Source: Bradyrhizobium sp. (GTDB taxonomy: Bacteria; Pseudomonadota; Alphaproteobacteria; Rhizobiales; Xanthobacteraceae). Taken from it: a stretch of DNA of 64,000 nucleotides. A program made the translations under genes and the position numbers. Shown here piece by piece: positions 16,713-26,352 of this stretch. The stretch spans positions 1-64,000 of the forward strand of contig NZ_SSMW01000074.1 in NCBI RefSeq assembly GCF_004799405.1. The letters run 5' to 3'. The first letter of the stretch is position 1; the number at the start of each line of letters is the position of its first letter. The notes beneath the pieces are model-generated. The model did no database searches and was not told the DNA's origin. It worked only from the letters and a program-made list of their open reading frames with translations.

Positions 16713-18029
16713 CTATCTCAGCATGTGCTGCGGCAACCAGGTCGCCAATACCGGAAACGCGATCAGGATCACCAGCCGAACCAGATCGGTCGCCACGAAC
16801 GGGATCACGCCCCTGAAGATTGTCGCAAACGACACGTCCTTGACCACGCTCTTGATGACGAAGACGTTCATTCCGACCGGCGGATGGATCAGGCCGAGTT
16901 CCACCGTCATCACGATGATGACGCCGAACCAGATCGGGTCGAAGCCAAGATGCGAGATCACGGGAAAGATGATCGGCACCGTCAGGATGATCATCGCCAT
17001 CGCGTCCATCAGGCAGCCGAGCACCAGGTACATCACCATGATCAGGGCAAGCACGCCGTAGCTGCCGAGACCGAGGCCGGTGAGAAATTCGGTGACCTTT
17101 TGCGGGGTTTGCGTCACCGTGAGGAAATAGCCGAAGATCAACGCGCCGATCAGCACCGTGAACACGGCGGCGGCGGTGCGGGTCGCCTGCAGCAGCGAAG
17201 CGAGAATCTTTTCGCGGTCGAGCCGTCCGGTCATCACGCCGATCAGGAACGCGCCGGTGGCACCGACGCCGCCGGCTTCGGTCGGAGTGAAGCGCGGCAG
17301 AAATGGCAGGCCATAGAGTCCGCCGATGACGAACACGAACAGCAGCACCGGCGCCCAGATATCCTTCAGCCCGGCAAACCGCTCGCGCCATGTGGTCTGC
17401 GGTCCGGTTGGCAGAAAACCCGGCCGGACGTAACCGATCAGCGTGATGGTCATCATGTACATGGTCATGGCGAGAATGCCCGGAATGATGCCGGCCATGA
17501 ACAGCTTGCCGATGTCCTGCTCGGTGATGATGCCGTACACCGCCAGCACCGTCGATGGCGGCAGCATCGCGCCCAGGGTGCCGCCGGCCGCGATCACGCC
17601 GGTGGCAAAGGATTGCGGATAGCCGAACCGGCGCATTTCCGGATAGGCCACGGCCGAAAAGGTCGCGGCGGTTGCCACCGAGGAGCCGCAGATGGCGGCA
17701 AAGCCGCCGCAGGCTGCGACGGTGGCAATGCCCAACCCGCCGCGCAGATGTCCGACAAAGCCGTTGGCGGCGCGGAACAGTTCGCGGCTCATGCCGGAAT
17801 TGCTGACGAATGTCCCCATCAGCAGGAACATTGGAATCACACCGAAGGTATAATCCGTCACCGTACGCATCGAGGTCTGGCCGACCAGCTTGAGCGCGGG
17901 CGAGAACCCGACCAGGTAGCCGAATCCGGAGACGCCGACGAGGCCCATCGCCATGCCCACCGGCACCCGCAGCAGCATCAGCGCAAACAGGGTGACGAAG
18001 CCGAGGACGGCGACGGCGTCGGTGCTCAT
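16713..18029 (-). CDS. TRAP transporter large permease (DctM family)
   Basis: 438-residue inner-membrane protein with about twelve hydrophobic segments, carrying family signatures such as GVSGFGYLVGFSPALKL, FLLMGTFVSNSG, ICGSSVATAATFSAVAYPEM, LGAMLPPSTVLAVYG and HPPVGMNVFVIKSVVKD. It forms the sodium-coupled translocation channel of a TRAP importer with the DctQ protein, whose gene ends 1 base upstream, and the DctP protein. Context (divergent pobA) suggests an aromatic acid substrate. Confidence 0.93.
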   Translation of the reverse strand: MSTDAVAVLGFVTLFALMLLRVPVGMAMGLVGVSGFGYLVGFSPALKLVGQTSMRTVTDYTFGVIPMFLLMGTFVSNSGMSRELFRAANGFVGHLRGGLGIATVAACGGFAAICGSSVATAATFSAVAYPEMRRFGYPQSFATGVIAAGGTLGAMLPPSTVLAVYGIITEQDIGKLFMAGIIPGILAMTMYMMTITLIGYVRPGFLPTGPQTTWRERFAGLKDIWAPVLLFVFVIGGLYGLPFLPRFTPTEAGGVGATGAFLIGVMTGRLDREKILASLLQATRTAAAVFTVLIGALIFGYFLTVTQTPQKVTEFLTGLGLGSYGVLALIMVMYLVLGCLMDAMAMIILTVPIIFPVISHLGFDPIWFGVIIVMTVELGLIHPPVGMNVFVIKSVVKDVSFATIFRGVIPFVATDLVRLVILIAFPVLATWLPQHMLR

Positions 18030-18030
18030 G

Positions 18031-18540
18031 CTATTCCGTGCCCTTGACCTTGGGGTCGTGCATCGCCTCCGGATTGAAAATCAGGCGATAGGTGCGGATC
18101 GCGATCAGCAGCACCGCCGAGACATCGCCGGCCCATGCCACCGCAAAGAACGGCCAGTTCGGCATGTGCATCTCGAAAGTGAGGACATTGTCGTTATAGG
18201 TGCCTCGCACCTTGTCGAACAGCGTATAAGTCTGCACCGTCACCACGAACAGCAGCACCAGGGTCGCGAACACGTCGATCATGCGCTGGTATTTCGGACC
18301 GACATTGGCCCAGATCAGGTCGACCGTGATGTGCCCGCCGCGATAGCTGGTGGCGGCGATGCCCCAGAAGATCAGGATGCCGAGCAGCATGCGTCCGATA
18401 TCGAACGAATCCGGGATCGCATAGTTGAAAGTATTGCGCAGAATAACGGCCAGGAAGATGTTGGCGGCGACAAGCCCGACGAAGCCGGCGGCGATCCATT
18501 CGATCGTGTCGATGAAACGATCCATAGAAGCGCGATTCAT
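18031..18540 (-). CDS. TRAP transporter small permease (DctQ family)
   Basis: 169 residues with four membrane helices and DctQ hallmarks (FVGLVAANIFLAVILRNTF, ADSFDIGRMLLGILIFWGIA-like segment, SYRGGHITVDLIW). It is encoded between DctP and DctM with 1 base to dctM, as expected for a TRAP operon, and acts as the structural partner of the large permease. Confidence 0.9.
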   Translation of the reverse strand: MNRASMDRFIDTIEWIAAGFVGLVAANIFLAVILRNTFNYAIPDSFDIGRMLLGILIFWGIAATSYRGGHITVDLIWANVGPKYQRMIDVFATLVLLFVVTVQTYTLFDKVRGTYNDNVLTFEMHMPNWPFFAVAWAGDVSAVLLIAIRTYRLIFNPEAMHDPKVKGTE

Positions 18541-18617
18541 GCCCGCTCCGGACGGCTGACGATGGCAGGAAAGACGGCGGCGGGCGATCCCGCCGCCGCA
18601 TCGATCGGTTGCAAACT

Positions 18618-19640
18618 CTACTGCGCCAAAGCGTTGTACTTGGTGAGCGACGCACGCAATTCGGCCAGCGCCGCGTCCGGATCGACGCCTTTGGCCTTGA
18701 CGCCTTCAGCCCAGGTCTTGACCAGCGGCTCGGCGGCCTTCTTCCACGACGCCGTCTGCTCCGCTGTCAGCTTGTAGACTTCGTGCCCTTCCTCCGCCTT
18801 CACCTTGTCGATACCGGCGTCTTCAAACTTGCCCCAGGGTTCTCCGACGCGGCCGGCGGCTTCGGTGTTGCAGTTGTCGTCGATTGCTTTCTTCTGCCGG
18901 TCGGACATCTGGTTGTATTTGTCCTTGTTCATCACGAAGGCGAAGGTCGTGACGTACAGCGGCGCGTCCATGTGATATTTCGTCACCTTGTCGATGCCGA
19001 ACAGCACCAGCGATCCCCACGGGAAGGTGACGGCGTCGGCAACGCCGCGCTCGATGATGTCGCGGACCTCCGGCGCCGAGGATTGCACATTGGTGCCCCC
19101 AAGCAGCGTCACGAAATTCGCGATCGTGGCGTCGGCAGGACGGACCTTCATGCCCTTGATATCATCCGGCACCACGATTTTCTTGGTGCGCGAATGAAAC
19201 GAGGACGGCGAATGGATAAACGCCAGGCAGAACTTGACGTCCTTCATCTCGGTCTCGGCATATTTCCGGTACCAGGCGTCGAGCCCCATCGAGCCGCCCT
19301 TGGCGTCCGACATCAGGAACGGCAATTCGCCGGCGCCGATGATCGGGAAACGGCCGGGCTGATAACCCGGATTGACGTAGGTAACGTCGGCGATACCGTC
19401 GCGCGCCATGTCATAGTGGTCGAAAGCCTTGCCAAGCTGCTGGGCGGGATAAACCTTGTAGGTAATGGTGCCGCCAGACGCCTTCTCCACCGCGGCGCCC
19501 CAGTCTTCCAGCGCCTTTTGCAACGGATGCGAGGCCGGCACCCAATGCGACAGTTTCAGCTCGAAGGTCTTTTCCTGCGCGAGCGCAGGCGTCACACTGG
19601 CGGCCAACAGCAACGCCAACAACGTTTTCCTCATCGACAT
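18618..19640 (-). CDS. TRAP transporter solute-binding protein (DctP family)
   Basis: 340 residues; signal peptide MRKTLLALLLAASVTPALA after an initial MS. The mature protein has the DctP fold: LKLSHWVPASHPLQKALEDW, the VKVYPAQQLG-like TYKVYPAQQLG segment, IADVTYVNPGY, and the ligand-contacting GMKVRPADATIANFVTLLGG region with the conserved Arg that binds a substrate carboxylate. First gene of the TRAP operon; a palindrome lies about 50 bases upstream in the region shared with pobA. Likely ligand: an aromatic monocarboxylate (inference from pobA and the neighbouring cluster). Confidence 0.92.
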   Translation of the reverse strand: MSMRKTLLALLLAASVTPALAQEKTFELKLSHWVPASHPLQKALEDWGAAVEKASGGTITYKVYPAQQLGKAFDHYDMARDGIADVTYVNPGYQPGRFPIIGAGELPFLMSDAKGGSMGLDAWYRKYAETEMKDVKFCLAFIHSPSSFHSRTKKIVVPDDIKGMKVRPADATIANFVTLLGGTNVQSSAPEVRDIIERGVADAVTFPWGSLVLFGIDKVTKYHMDAPLYVTTFAFVMNKDKYNQMSDRQKKAIDDNCNTEAAGRVGEPWGKFEDAGIDKVKAEEGHEVYKLTAEQTASWKKAAEPLVKTWAEGVKAKGVDPDAALAELRASLTKYNALAQ

Positions 19641-19687
19641 CTTCTCCCTCGCGATATCAGGGCTTTAATGTCCCTTTGCGGATATTG

Positions 19688-19700
19688 TTATATGATATAA
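19688..19700. promoter_or_regulatory. Candidate operator, palindrome TTATAT-G-ATATAA
   Basis: Perfect 6+1+6 palindrome in the 131-base divergent region between the TRAP binding-protein gene (starts 19640) and pobA (starts 19772). It is well placed to coordinate both promoters. The regulator is not adjacent in the window. Confidence 0.45.
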
Positions 19701-19753
19701 TTATCATTGCAAGCAGCTGCGGCCACGTCCGCAACTTACGTTCAAGCCTATAA

Positions 19754-20941
<1,188 letters not shown>

Positions 20942-20964
20942 GCAGCCGTCGTTGCGAGGAAGTG

Positions 20965-21543
20965 ATGCTCACTCTCTACTTCGCGCCGGGCTCAAGTTCG
21001 ATGGCGGTGCACATCGCGCTGCACGAGATCGGCGTACCCTTTGAAGGCAAGCCGATGTCGTTCAGGAATAACGACCTGCGCAGGCCGGATTATCTTGCAC
21101 TCAATCCGGAAGGCAAGGTCCCCACGCTTGTCGTCGACGGGCGCCCGCTCACCGAAGTTGCCGCGATCCTCTATTATCTCGCCAAGCGTTTTCCGGATGC
21201 GGAGTTGCTGCCGCGAGACGATCTTGAGGCCGATGCGCAGGCGCTGTCGTGGATGTCGTTCATTGCCTCCACGCTGCATCCGGCACGCCGGCACGGATTG
21301 GAATACGCCAAGGGAGTCTACGGCATTGCCGACAAGCGCCTGGGAAACGGGTGGGCGCTGGGGCGCTATTCGATCGCCGATATCCACCTGTTCCGGCTGT
21401 ACTGGCGGCTCGCCAATTCGCTCAGGCCCGCGCCCGAGGAATTTCCGAACCTGACTGCGCATTACGCGCGCATGATGGCCCGGCCGGCGGTGCAGCGGAC
21501 CATCGAGATTGAAACCGCGGTCGGGTACGAACTGCCGGCTTGA
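20965..21543 (+). CDS. Glutathione S-transferase family protein
   Basis: 192 residues with thioredoxin-like N-terminal half (LTLYFAPGSSSMAVHIALHE, LNPEGKVPTLVVDG with the cis-Pro, LTEVAAILYYLA with the Glu-type glutathione contact) and an all-helical C-terminal half (GRYSIADIHLFRLYW). The start is ATG 20965 after AGGAAG. It follows pobA closely and may be cotranscribed. The substrate is not predictable. Confidence 0.88.
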   Translation: MLTLYFAPGSSSMAVHIALHEIGVPFEGKPMSFRNNDLRRPDYLALNPEGKVPTLVVDGRPLTEVAAILYYLAKRFPDAELLPRDDLEADAQALSWMSFIASTLHPARRHGLEYAKGVYGIADKRLGNGWALGRYSIADIHLFRLYWRLANSLRPAPEEFPNLTAHYARMMARPAVQRTIEIETAVGYELPA

Positions 21544-21672
21544 TCAACATGCCGTGCTGTAACGGTTTCAAACAACCGCTGAAATAGCGCTTTAAACTTT
21601 GTAAGCGGTGCATTTGGCTTGTGGATCGCGTTCAATAGCGAAAACGCATCTCCAACACGCGAGCCCGTTGAC

Positions 21673-22092
21673 ATGACCGACAACGATATCCCCGCAGGCT
21701 TCGAACGCCAGACCCGGCGCATTCCACTCACCGACCCGTGGGAGCCTATCTATTCGAAGCTGACGCCCGAGGCGATCATCCTGGGCTTGCGGCTCGCCTC
21801 GCCGCATACCAATGCGCGCGGGTTCGCCCACGGCGGGTTGATCGCAGCGCTGGCGGACAAGGCGATGGGACACAGCTGCGGCCGCAAGATGCGCGGCGCC
21901 TCTTCGCTGGTAACGGTCAGCATGTCAGTCGATTACATCAGCAGCGCCCAGGTCGGACAATGGCTCACGGTAGAGACCGACGTGATCAAGACCGGCAGCA
22001 CGATCTGTTTCGCGCAAAGCCTGATAAAAGCCGATGACGTCGTGATCGCGCGCGCCAATGCGACGTTCCGGGTGGTGCCCAAGAAGCAATGA
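21673..22092 (+). CDS. PaaI-type acyl-CoA thioesterase
   Basis: 139-residue hotdog-fold protein with the PaaI/YdiI pattern NARGFAHGGLIAALADKAMGHSC (the HGG loop and the catalytic acidic residue) followed by SMSVDYISSAQVGQWLTVETDVIKTG. The start ATG 21673 is chosen because similarity begins there. It probably hydrolyses aromatic or medium-chain acyl-CoAs and is convergent with the LysR gene 7 bases away. Confidence 0.82.
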   Translation: MTDNDIPAGFERQTRRIPLTDPWEPIYSKLTPEAIILGLRLASPHTNARGFAHGGLIAALADKAMGHSCGRKMRGASSLVTVSMSVDYISSAQVGQWLTVETDVIKTGSTICFAQSLIKADDVVIARANATFRVVPKKQ

Positions 22093-22099
22093 TACGGGC

Positions 22100-22999
22100 C
22101 TATCGCCCGCCGAAATGCCAGTCGCTGAGCTCCACCGCGAGATCGATGAAGGTGCGCACCTTGGCCGACAACAGCCGCGAGGTCGGATAGACGATGTGGA
22201 TCGGCAGCGGAGGCTGCTCGAATTTTGCCAGGACGATCTTGAGCCGGCCGGCCTTGATCGAGGCGGCCGCCTGATAGGCCATCACCCGGGTCAGGCCGCC
22301 ATCCTGCTCGGCATACTGGATCGCGGCATCCGCGCTGTTGGTGATGAAACGCGGCGTGGACGCCACCCGAATCTCGCGGCCACCCTCGACAAAACGCCAG
22401 TCCGGCGGCGCGGTCATGGCGCCAAATTGAATCGTCGCGTGCGAGGCGATTGCCCCGGGCGTTTTCGGCTCGCCGCGCTGCTTGAGATAGCCCGTTGAGG
22501 CGACCACGATCCGCCGCATCTCGCCGAGCTGGCGCGCCACCAGGCTGGAATCGGCGAGGTGCCCGATCCTGACCGCGAGATCGACGCCGTCTTCCACCAG
22601 GTTGATCATGCGATCCGACAGCCGCAGTTCACCGCTAACTTCCGGATAGCGCTTGAGATAGGCCGACATCAGCGGGCTGACATGGAGCCGTCCAAATCCG
22701 ATCGGCGCCGAGACCGACAGCCGCCCGCTTGGCCGCCGGCGCTCCTCCTGCGCCGATTCCTCGGCTTCCTCAAGGTCGGCAAGAATGCGCCTGATCCGCT
22801 CGAGATAGCGCGCGCCCACATCGGTCAGCGTCACCGAGCGGGTGGTCCGTTGCAGCAGCCGGGCGCCGAGATGGTCTTCGAGCGCGGCCACCAGCCGGGT
22901 CACGCCGGAAGGCGACAGCCCGAGCTTGCGCGCCGCCGGCGCAAAACCCCGGAGATCGGCCACCGTGGCAAAGGCCTGCATGGCATCGATACGGTCCAT
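22100..22999 (-). CDS. LysR-family transcriptional regulator
   Basis: 299 residues: N-terminal winged HTH (AFATVADLRGFAPAARKLGLSPSGVTRLVAALEDHLGARLLQRTTR split over helix-turn-helix), linker helix, then a periplasmic-binding-like effector domain (GRLSVSAPIGFGRLHVSPLM). Resembles the DsdA/CrgA-like subgroup of small LysR proteins. Divergent from the PPOX-family gene at 23107, its most probable target; the short A+T-rich divergent region contains ATTGCAAT. Confidence 0.88.
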   Translation of the reverse strand: MDRIDAMQAFATVADLRGFAPAARKLGLSPSGVTRLVAALEDHLGARLLQRTTRSVTLTDVGARYLERIRRILADLEEAEESAQEERRRPSGRLSVSAPIGFGRLHVSPLMSAYLKRYPEVSGELRLSDRMINLVEDGVDLAVRIGHLADSSLVARQLGEMRRIVVASTGYLKQRGEPKTPGAIASHATIQFGAMTAPPDWRFVEGGREIRVASTPRFITNSADAAIQYAEQDGGLTRVMAYQAAASIKAGRLKIVLAKFEQPPLPIHIVYPTSRLLSAKVRTFIDLAVELSDWHFGGR

Positions 23000-23106
23000 G
23001 GCATTATTTCATATATTGCAATTATCAAGTGTCAATCGAAAGGATTGCACGAATTTGGAAAAAGGCCCACTTCCAAGGCCGACACCGTCCAGCCGGAGAT
23101 TTTCCG

Positions 23107-23736
23107 ATGCCAGACATTCACAGCTCTTCCAGTGATGTGGCCTTCACCCCGGCGGTGAAAGCTGTTCAGACCCGCAAAGGGTCTCGCCTTGCCTATGCAG
23201 GGGTCGAGCAGAACGGCGGCTGGCGCACCGAGGTCGACGCCGACCTTGCCGCGTTTCTCGCCACACAGGACAGCCTGTTCATGGCGACCGCGACGGCCGA
23301 CGGACAGCCCTATATCCAGCATCGCGGCGGACCGAAGGGCTTCATCAAGGTGCTGGACAGGAACACGCTGGCGTTCGCCGATTACAGCGGCAACCGGCAA
23401 TACATCACTCAGGGCAATCTCACCGAAAACCCGAAGGCCTGCATTTTCCTGATGGATTATGCCCATCGCCGCCGCGTCAAGATCTGGGGCGAGGCGCGCG
23501 TGGTCGATGACGATCCGGCGCTGCTGCAATCGCTGATGCCGCAAGGCTACAAGGCGCGGCCCGAACAGGTGATCCTGTTCGGGATTTCGGCGTGGGACAC
23601 CAACTGCCCGCAACATATCCCGCAGAAATTCGACGCCGCCGATGTCGCGGCGGCGCTGGCCGCGCGCGATGCGCGGATCGCCGAACTCGAGGCGGAACTG
23701 GCGACGTTGAAAGACCTGCCCTCCGCAGGCCACTGA
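23107..23736 (+). CDS. Pyridoxamine 5'-phosphate oxidase-family flavoprotein
   Basis: 209 residues with a split-barrel FMN-binding domain: DLAAFLATQDSLFMATATADGQPYIQHRGG, LAFADYSGNRQYITQGNL, RVKIWGEARVVD. The C-terminal tail is a short coiled coil (ARDARIAELEAELATL). It is related to general flavin-nucleotide-binding proteins rather than the vitamin B6 enzyme itself. ATG 23107 has CGGAG upstream; the open frame before it is not homologous. Divergently regulated with the adjacent LysR gene. Confidence 0.85.
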   Translation: MPDIHSSSSDVAFTPAVKAVQTRKGSRLAYAGVEQNGGWRTEVDADLAAFLATQDSLFMATATADGQPYIQHRGGPKGFIKVLDRNTLAFADYSGNRQYITQGNLTENPKACIFLMDYAHRRRVKIWGEARVVDDDPALLQSLMPQGYKARPEQVILFGISAWDTNCPQHIPQKFDAADVAAALAARDARIAELEAELATLKDLPSAGH

Positions 23737-23739
23737 GGT

Positions 23740-24468
23740 TCAGGCGGCCTGTCGCAACGGGGCCCAGGCGAAGTCCGGATAGTATTGAAGCATCATCCGA
23801 TCGACATAGGCCGTGAGATTGCCGAAATGTTCGGTGCGCTCGCGCAACTGCGAGGTGAAGAACGGCGTCAGAATTCCGGCCAGCGCGCCGAACGCGGTGG
23901 CATCGGTACCGCACGGCGTGTCCCCCATCAAATACGGCTTGTCGCCAAGCTGGACCGACAGCGCAAACAACGAGCGGATCGCAAGATCGATGTCCTCGTC
24001 CGGGGCGTGGCGGCCAAGACCGCTCAACAGATAGTTCTCTGCAACGCGGAATTGCGCATCCTCGCGGAGTTTTTCCCGGACATGCTCGGGTGTACCGTCG
24101 AAGAAATGCGTCGGCCCTTTGGCAAAGTTATCGGGATCGATCCAGCGGGCTCCGACCAGCGCCCAATAGATGTGATGTTCGATCATTCGTTCGAACGCCC
24201 AGGCTTGCGCACGCGCCTGCAGGCTGAGCGGCGCGTCGAAGTCGAAGCCGTATTTGCCTTCGATATGCGCGCGAATGAAGGTGGAATCGGCAACACGATC
24301 CGCTTCATCGACAATATAGGGCAGTTGTCCCTTGGGGGAGGCCGGCGGCATCGCCTTCTCCTTGCGATAGGCAAGGCCGGCCATCCTGAGCTGGACTTCC
24401 GTCTTGGTCACAAAAGGGCTGATTTCCGGCAGGCCGAATCCGGCGCCGAAGCCATACAGGGTGATCAC
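23740..24468 (-). CDS. Glutathione S-transferase-like protein
   Basis: 242 residues starting from GTG 24468. Thioredoxin-like N-terminus (ITLYGFGAGFGLPEISPFVTKTE, KGQLPYIVDE with cis-Pro, ADSTFIRAHIE) and a helical C-terminal domain (SVQLGDKPYLMGDTPCGTDATAFGALAGIL). This matches the Tom37/metaxin-like GST group common in Bradyrhizobium. Its GTG overlaps the stop of the 47-residue ORF upstream, and the pair is divergent from a WYL-domain regulator that probably controls it. Confidence 0.83.
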   Translation of the reverse strand: MITLYGFGAGFGLPEISPFVTKTEVQLRMAGLAYRKEKAMPPASPKGQLPYIVDEADRVADSTFIRAHIEGKYGFDFDAPLSLQARAQAWAFERMIEHHIYWALVGARWIDPDNFAKGPTHFFDGTPEHVREKLREDAQFRVAENYLLSGLGRHAPDEDIDLAIRSLFALSVQLGDKPYLMGDTPCGTDATAFGALAGILTPFFTSQLRERTEHFGNLTAYVDRMMLQYYPDFAWAPLRQAA

Positions 24469-24608
24469 GTCCGCTCTCCCGATTTCTTGCCCGATCTCTT
24501 GCCGGATTTCTTGAACAGGCGTTTCAGACTAGCCATCCCCTGCTGCCACCGTGGTGTCAGCAGCGGCGACATTGCCGTCCAGAGATCGAGGCCGTACAGA
24601 ATCATCAT
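24465..24608 (-). CDS. Small basic ORF (47 aa) translationally coupled to the GST gene
   Basis: ATG 24608 (or 24605) opens a 47-codon frame starting MMILYGLDLWTAMSPLL and ending in a Lys/Arg/Ser-rich tail (KRLFKKSGKRSGKKSGERT). Its TGA overlaps the GTG of the GST-like gene, an arrangement that suggests translational coupling. The N-terminal half is hydrophobic and aromatic, the C-terminal half strongly basic, like a membrane-associated small protein. No homologue was recognised; it could also be only a leader. Confidence 0.4.
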   Translation of the reverse strand: MMILYGLDLWTAMSPLLTPRWQQGMASLKRLFKKSGKRSGKKSGERT

Positions 24609-24621
24609 GGACAAAATCCTC

Positions 24622-24677
24622 TTGGTTGGAGTGTTGTCGCGGTATACTGACCCCCTGCTGCCAACATGCTGTCAGCA
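24622..24677 (+). promoter_or_regulatory. Putative promoter and operator of the WYL regulator/GST pair
   Basis: A -10-like TATACT at 24643-24648 with TTGGTT at 24622-24627 upstream, followed by the perfect palindrome TGCTG-T-CAGCA at 24667-24677 and a half-related CTGCTGCCA just before it. It lies in the divergent region of the two units, so the WYL protein may repress both. Confidence 0.4.
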
Positions 24678-24716
24678 TCGGACGGCGGCCGCTAAAACAC
24701 ACAAACGAGACGCTGC

Positions 24717-25415
24717 ATGAGACGCGCCGACCGGTTGTTCCAGATCATTCAGGTGCTCCGCCGCACCGCCAAACCGCTGACGGCAGATGCGATCGCGGCC
24801 GAGCTTGAGACCTCGAAGCGGACGATCTACCGCGACATCGCGACCCTGATCGGACAGCGCGTGCCGATCCGCGGCGAGGCCGGCATGGGCTATATTCTGG
24901 AGAAGGGATTCGACCTGCCGCCGCTGATGCTCACCCCTGACGAGATCGAGGCGGCCGTGCTCGGCGCGCAATGGGTCTCGGGGCATGCCGATCCAGCGCT
25001 ATCCCGTGCCGCGCAGGACCTGATTGCGAAAATCGCCGACACCGTTCCCGAACGGCTGAGACCTTTCGTGCTTGAACCCGCCAGCCGCGCCCGCCCGGGC
25101 TGGCAGGGTGAACCCGACCGCATCGACATGGCACGGACCCGGGCGCAGATTCATGAAGGGAAAAAAATCACGCTGCGCTATCGCGACGAACACGGCCGCG
25201 ACAGCGAGCGCACGATCTGGCCGGTCGCCATCGGCTATCACGAGGCGGTGCGGATTCTGGCGGCATGGTGCGAACTGCGCCGGGACTTTCGCAGCTTCCG
25301 GACCGACCGCGTCGTGGACGCCGCCTATCTTGAGGAGAAATATCCCGAGCGGCGCGACCTGCTGAGGGCCAAATGGCGCAGGAGTCTGGTGTGGGAAGCT
25401 CCCAAGGATACCTGA
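24717..25415 (+). CDS. YafY-family HTH/WYL-domain transcriptional regulator
   Basis: 232 residues: N-terminal DeoR-type helix-turn-helix (RADRLFQIIQVLRRT, LTADAIAAELETSKRTIYRDI) and C-terminal WYL domain (KKITLRYRDEHGRDSERTIWPVAIGYHEAVRILAAWCELRRDFRSFRTDRV). Regulators of this kind commonly sit divergent from glyoxalase or GST genes and bind small ligands through the WYL domain. Here the divergent partner is the GST-like gene at 23740-24468. Confidence 0.88.
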   Translation: MRRADRLFQIIQVLRRTAKPLTADAIAAELETSKRTIYRDIATLIGQRVPIRGEAGMGYILEKGFDLPPLMLTPDEIEAAVLGAQWVSGHADPALSRAAQDLIAKIADTVPERLRPFVLEPASRARPGWQGEPDRIDMARTRAQIHEGKKITLRYRDEHGRDSERTIWPVAIGYHEAVRILAAWCELRRDFRSFRTDRVVDAAYLEEKYPERRDLLRAKWRRSLVWEAPKDT

Positions 25416-25480
25416 CGGCAGGAACCCCGATGGCAAGAACCGTGATAGCCCCGCGCCTCATTCCGCGCTAAGCCGCACGC

Positions 25481-25807
25481 ATGGAACAGGGACACCCCGC
25501 CATCGACACTGAAAGCCCGTGCCAGGCTTGCGGCGCGTGCTGTTCGTATTCATCGAACTGGCCGCGGTTCACCACCGAGGACGATGCGGCGCTGGAACTG
25601 ATCCCGGAAAAATTCGTCAACGATAGATTGTCGGGCATGCGCTGCGACGGCGAACGGTGCTCGGCACTATCAGGCGAGATCGGCATCGCGACCTCGTGCG
25701 GAATTTATGCCGTCCGCCCCGAAGTCTGCCGGACCTGCATGCCCGGCGATTCCGAATGCACCATGGCACGGCGCCGGCACGGGCTGCCGGCACTGGGCGT
25801 GGCGTAG
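25481..25807 (+). CDS. YkgJ-family cysteine-cluster protein
   Basis: 108 residues with the hallmark SPCQACGACCSYS cluster near the N-terminus and further Cys in RCDGERCSAL, SCGIYAVRPEVCRTCMPGD. The eight or so cysteines probably bind zinc or an Fe-S cluster. The function of the family is unsettled. Stand-alone gene. Confidence 0.85.
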   Translation: MEQGHPAIDTESPCQACGACCSYSSNWPRFTTEDDAALELIPEKFVNDRLSGMRCDGERCSALSGEIGIATSCGIYAVRPEVCRTCMPGDSECTMARRRHGLPALGVA

Positions 25808-25815
25808 AATAGTAA

Positions 25816-25840
25816 AAAACGGTCGGCTTACAGGCCGGCG
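25816..25840 (-). terminator. Rho-independent terminator of the gene at 25846
   Basis: On the minus strand CCGGCCTGTAAGCCG folds into a short G+C stem followed by ACCG and TTTTTT (plus-strand A-run 25814-25819). Confidence 0.6.
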
Positions 25841-25845
25841 AACAA

Positions 25846-26253
25846 TTACGCCGTAACGGCCTGCGTGAGGTTTTCGTCGTCAAGCTCATCTTCGACCGGC
25901 GAGAACGTGCTCAGCGGCTTGGTCGAGAGCGTGATCGGCTTGCGATTGCTGTAGGACGATGACGGCGGGGTGCGGGTGGCCGGCGCTTCGCGGGAGAGCG
26001 CATAGAGGGTGGAACCGACGCGCCCGCCCAGCTGGATCAGTTCGCGCTCGCTGCAGCTTGCCGCGATCGCCAGCGCCAGCGAGTGCAGGTGGCTTCTGCG
26101 ATAGCAAAACAACGCCAGCATGGCCCGGACATCGGAAGAGACGCTCTCGACCAGCCGGGGCAGGCCGTTTTCGTTGGCGCGGTACATTTCGCCAAGCAAT
26201 TCATCCCGGACCGGGCAGAAATCGTTTTCATAGGCATCGCGGCTGGAAAACAT
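25846..26253 (-). CDS. Conserved hypothetical protein, 135 aa
   Basis: The start ATG 26253 (MFSSRDAYENDF) is chosen for its AAGGGAGA Shine-Dalgarno; the frame is open 11 codons further. Acidic at both ends, with a central helical part (VRDELLGEMYRANENGLPRLVESVSSDVRAMLALFCYRRSHLHSLALAIAASCS in segments) and a low-complexity Ser/Thr/Pro linker. It resembles hypothetical proteins seen only in Bradyrhizobium relatives. No function can be proposed. Confidence 0.65.
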   Translation of the reverse strand: MFSSRDAYENDFCPVRDELLGEMYRANENGLPRLVESVSSDVRAMLALFCYRRSHLHSLALAIAASCSERELIQLGGRVGSTLYALSREAPATRTPPSSSYSNRKPITLSTKPLSTFSPVEDELDDENLTQAVTA

Positions 26254-26352
26254 GTGCAATCTCCCTTTCGGGAAGATGCAACGCAAGTCTCTAACGAAAG
26301 GTTAACCACGGGTCCCGGTAATCCAACGGGCCCCTTGAGCAGGCCAGCCGAA

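Noticed and set aside
16518-18047. Plus-strand open frame of 509 codons, very rich in His/Arg/Asp
   Set aside because: It is the shadow of the TRAP permease and DUF3237 genes; low-complexity content is typical of antisense frames of membrane proteins.
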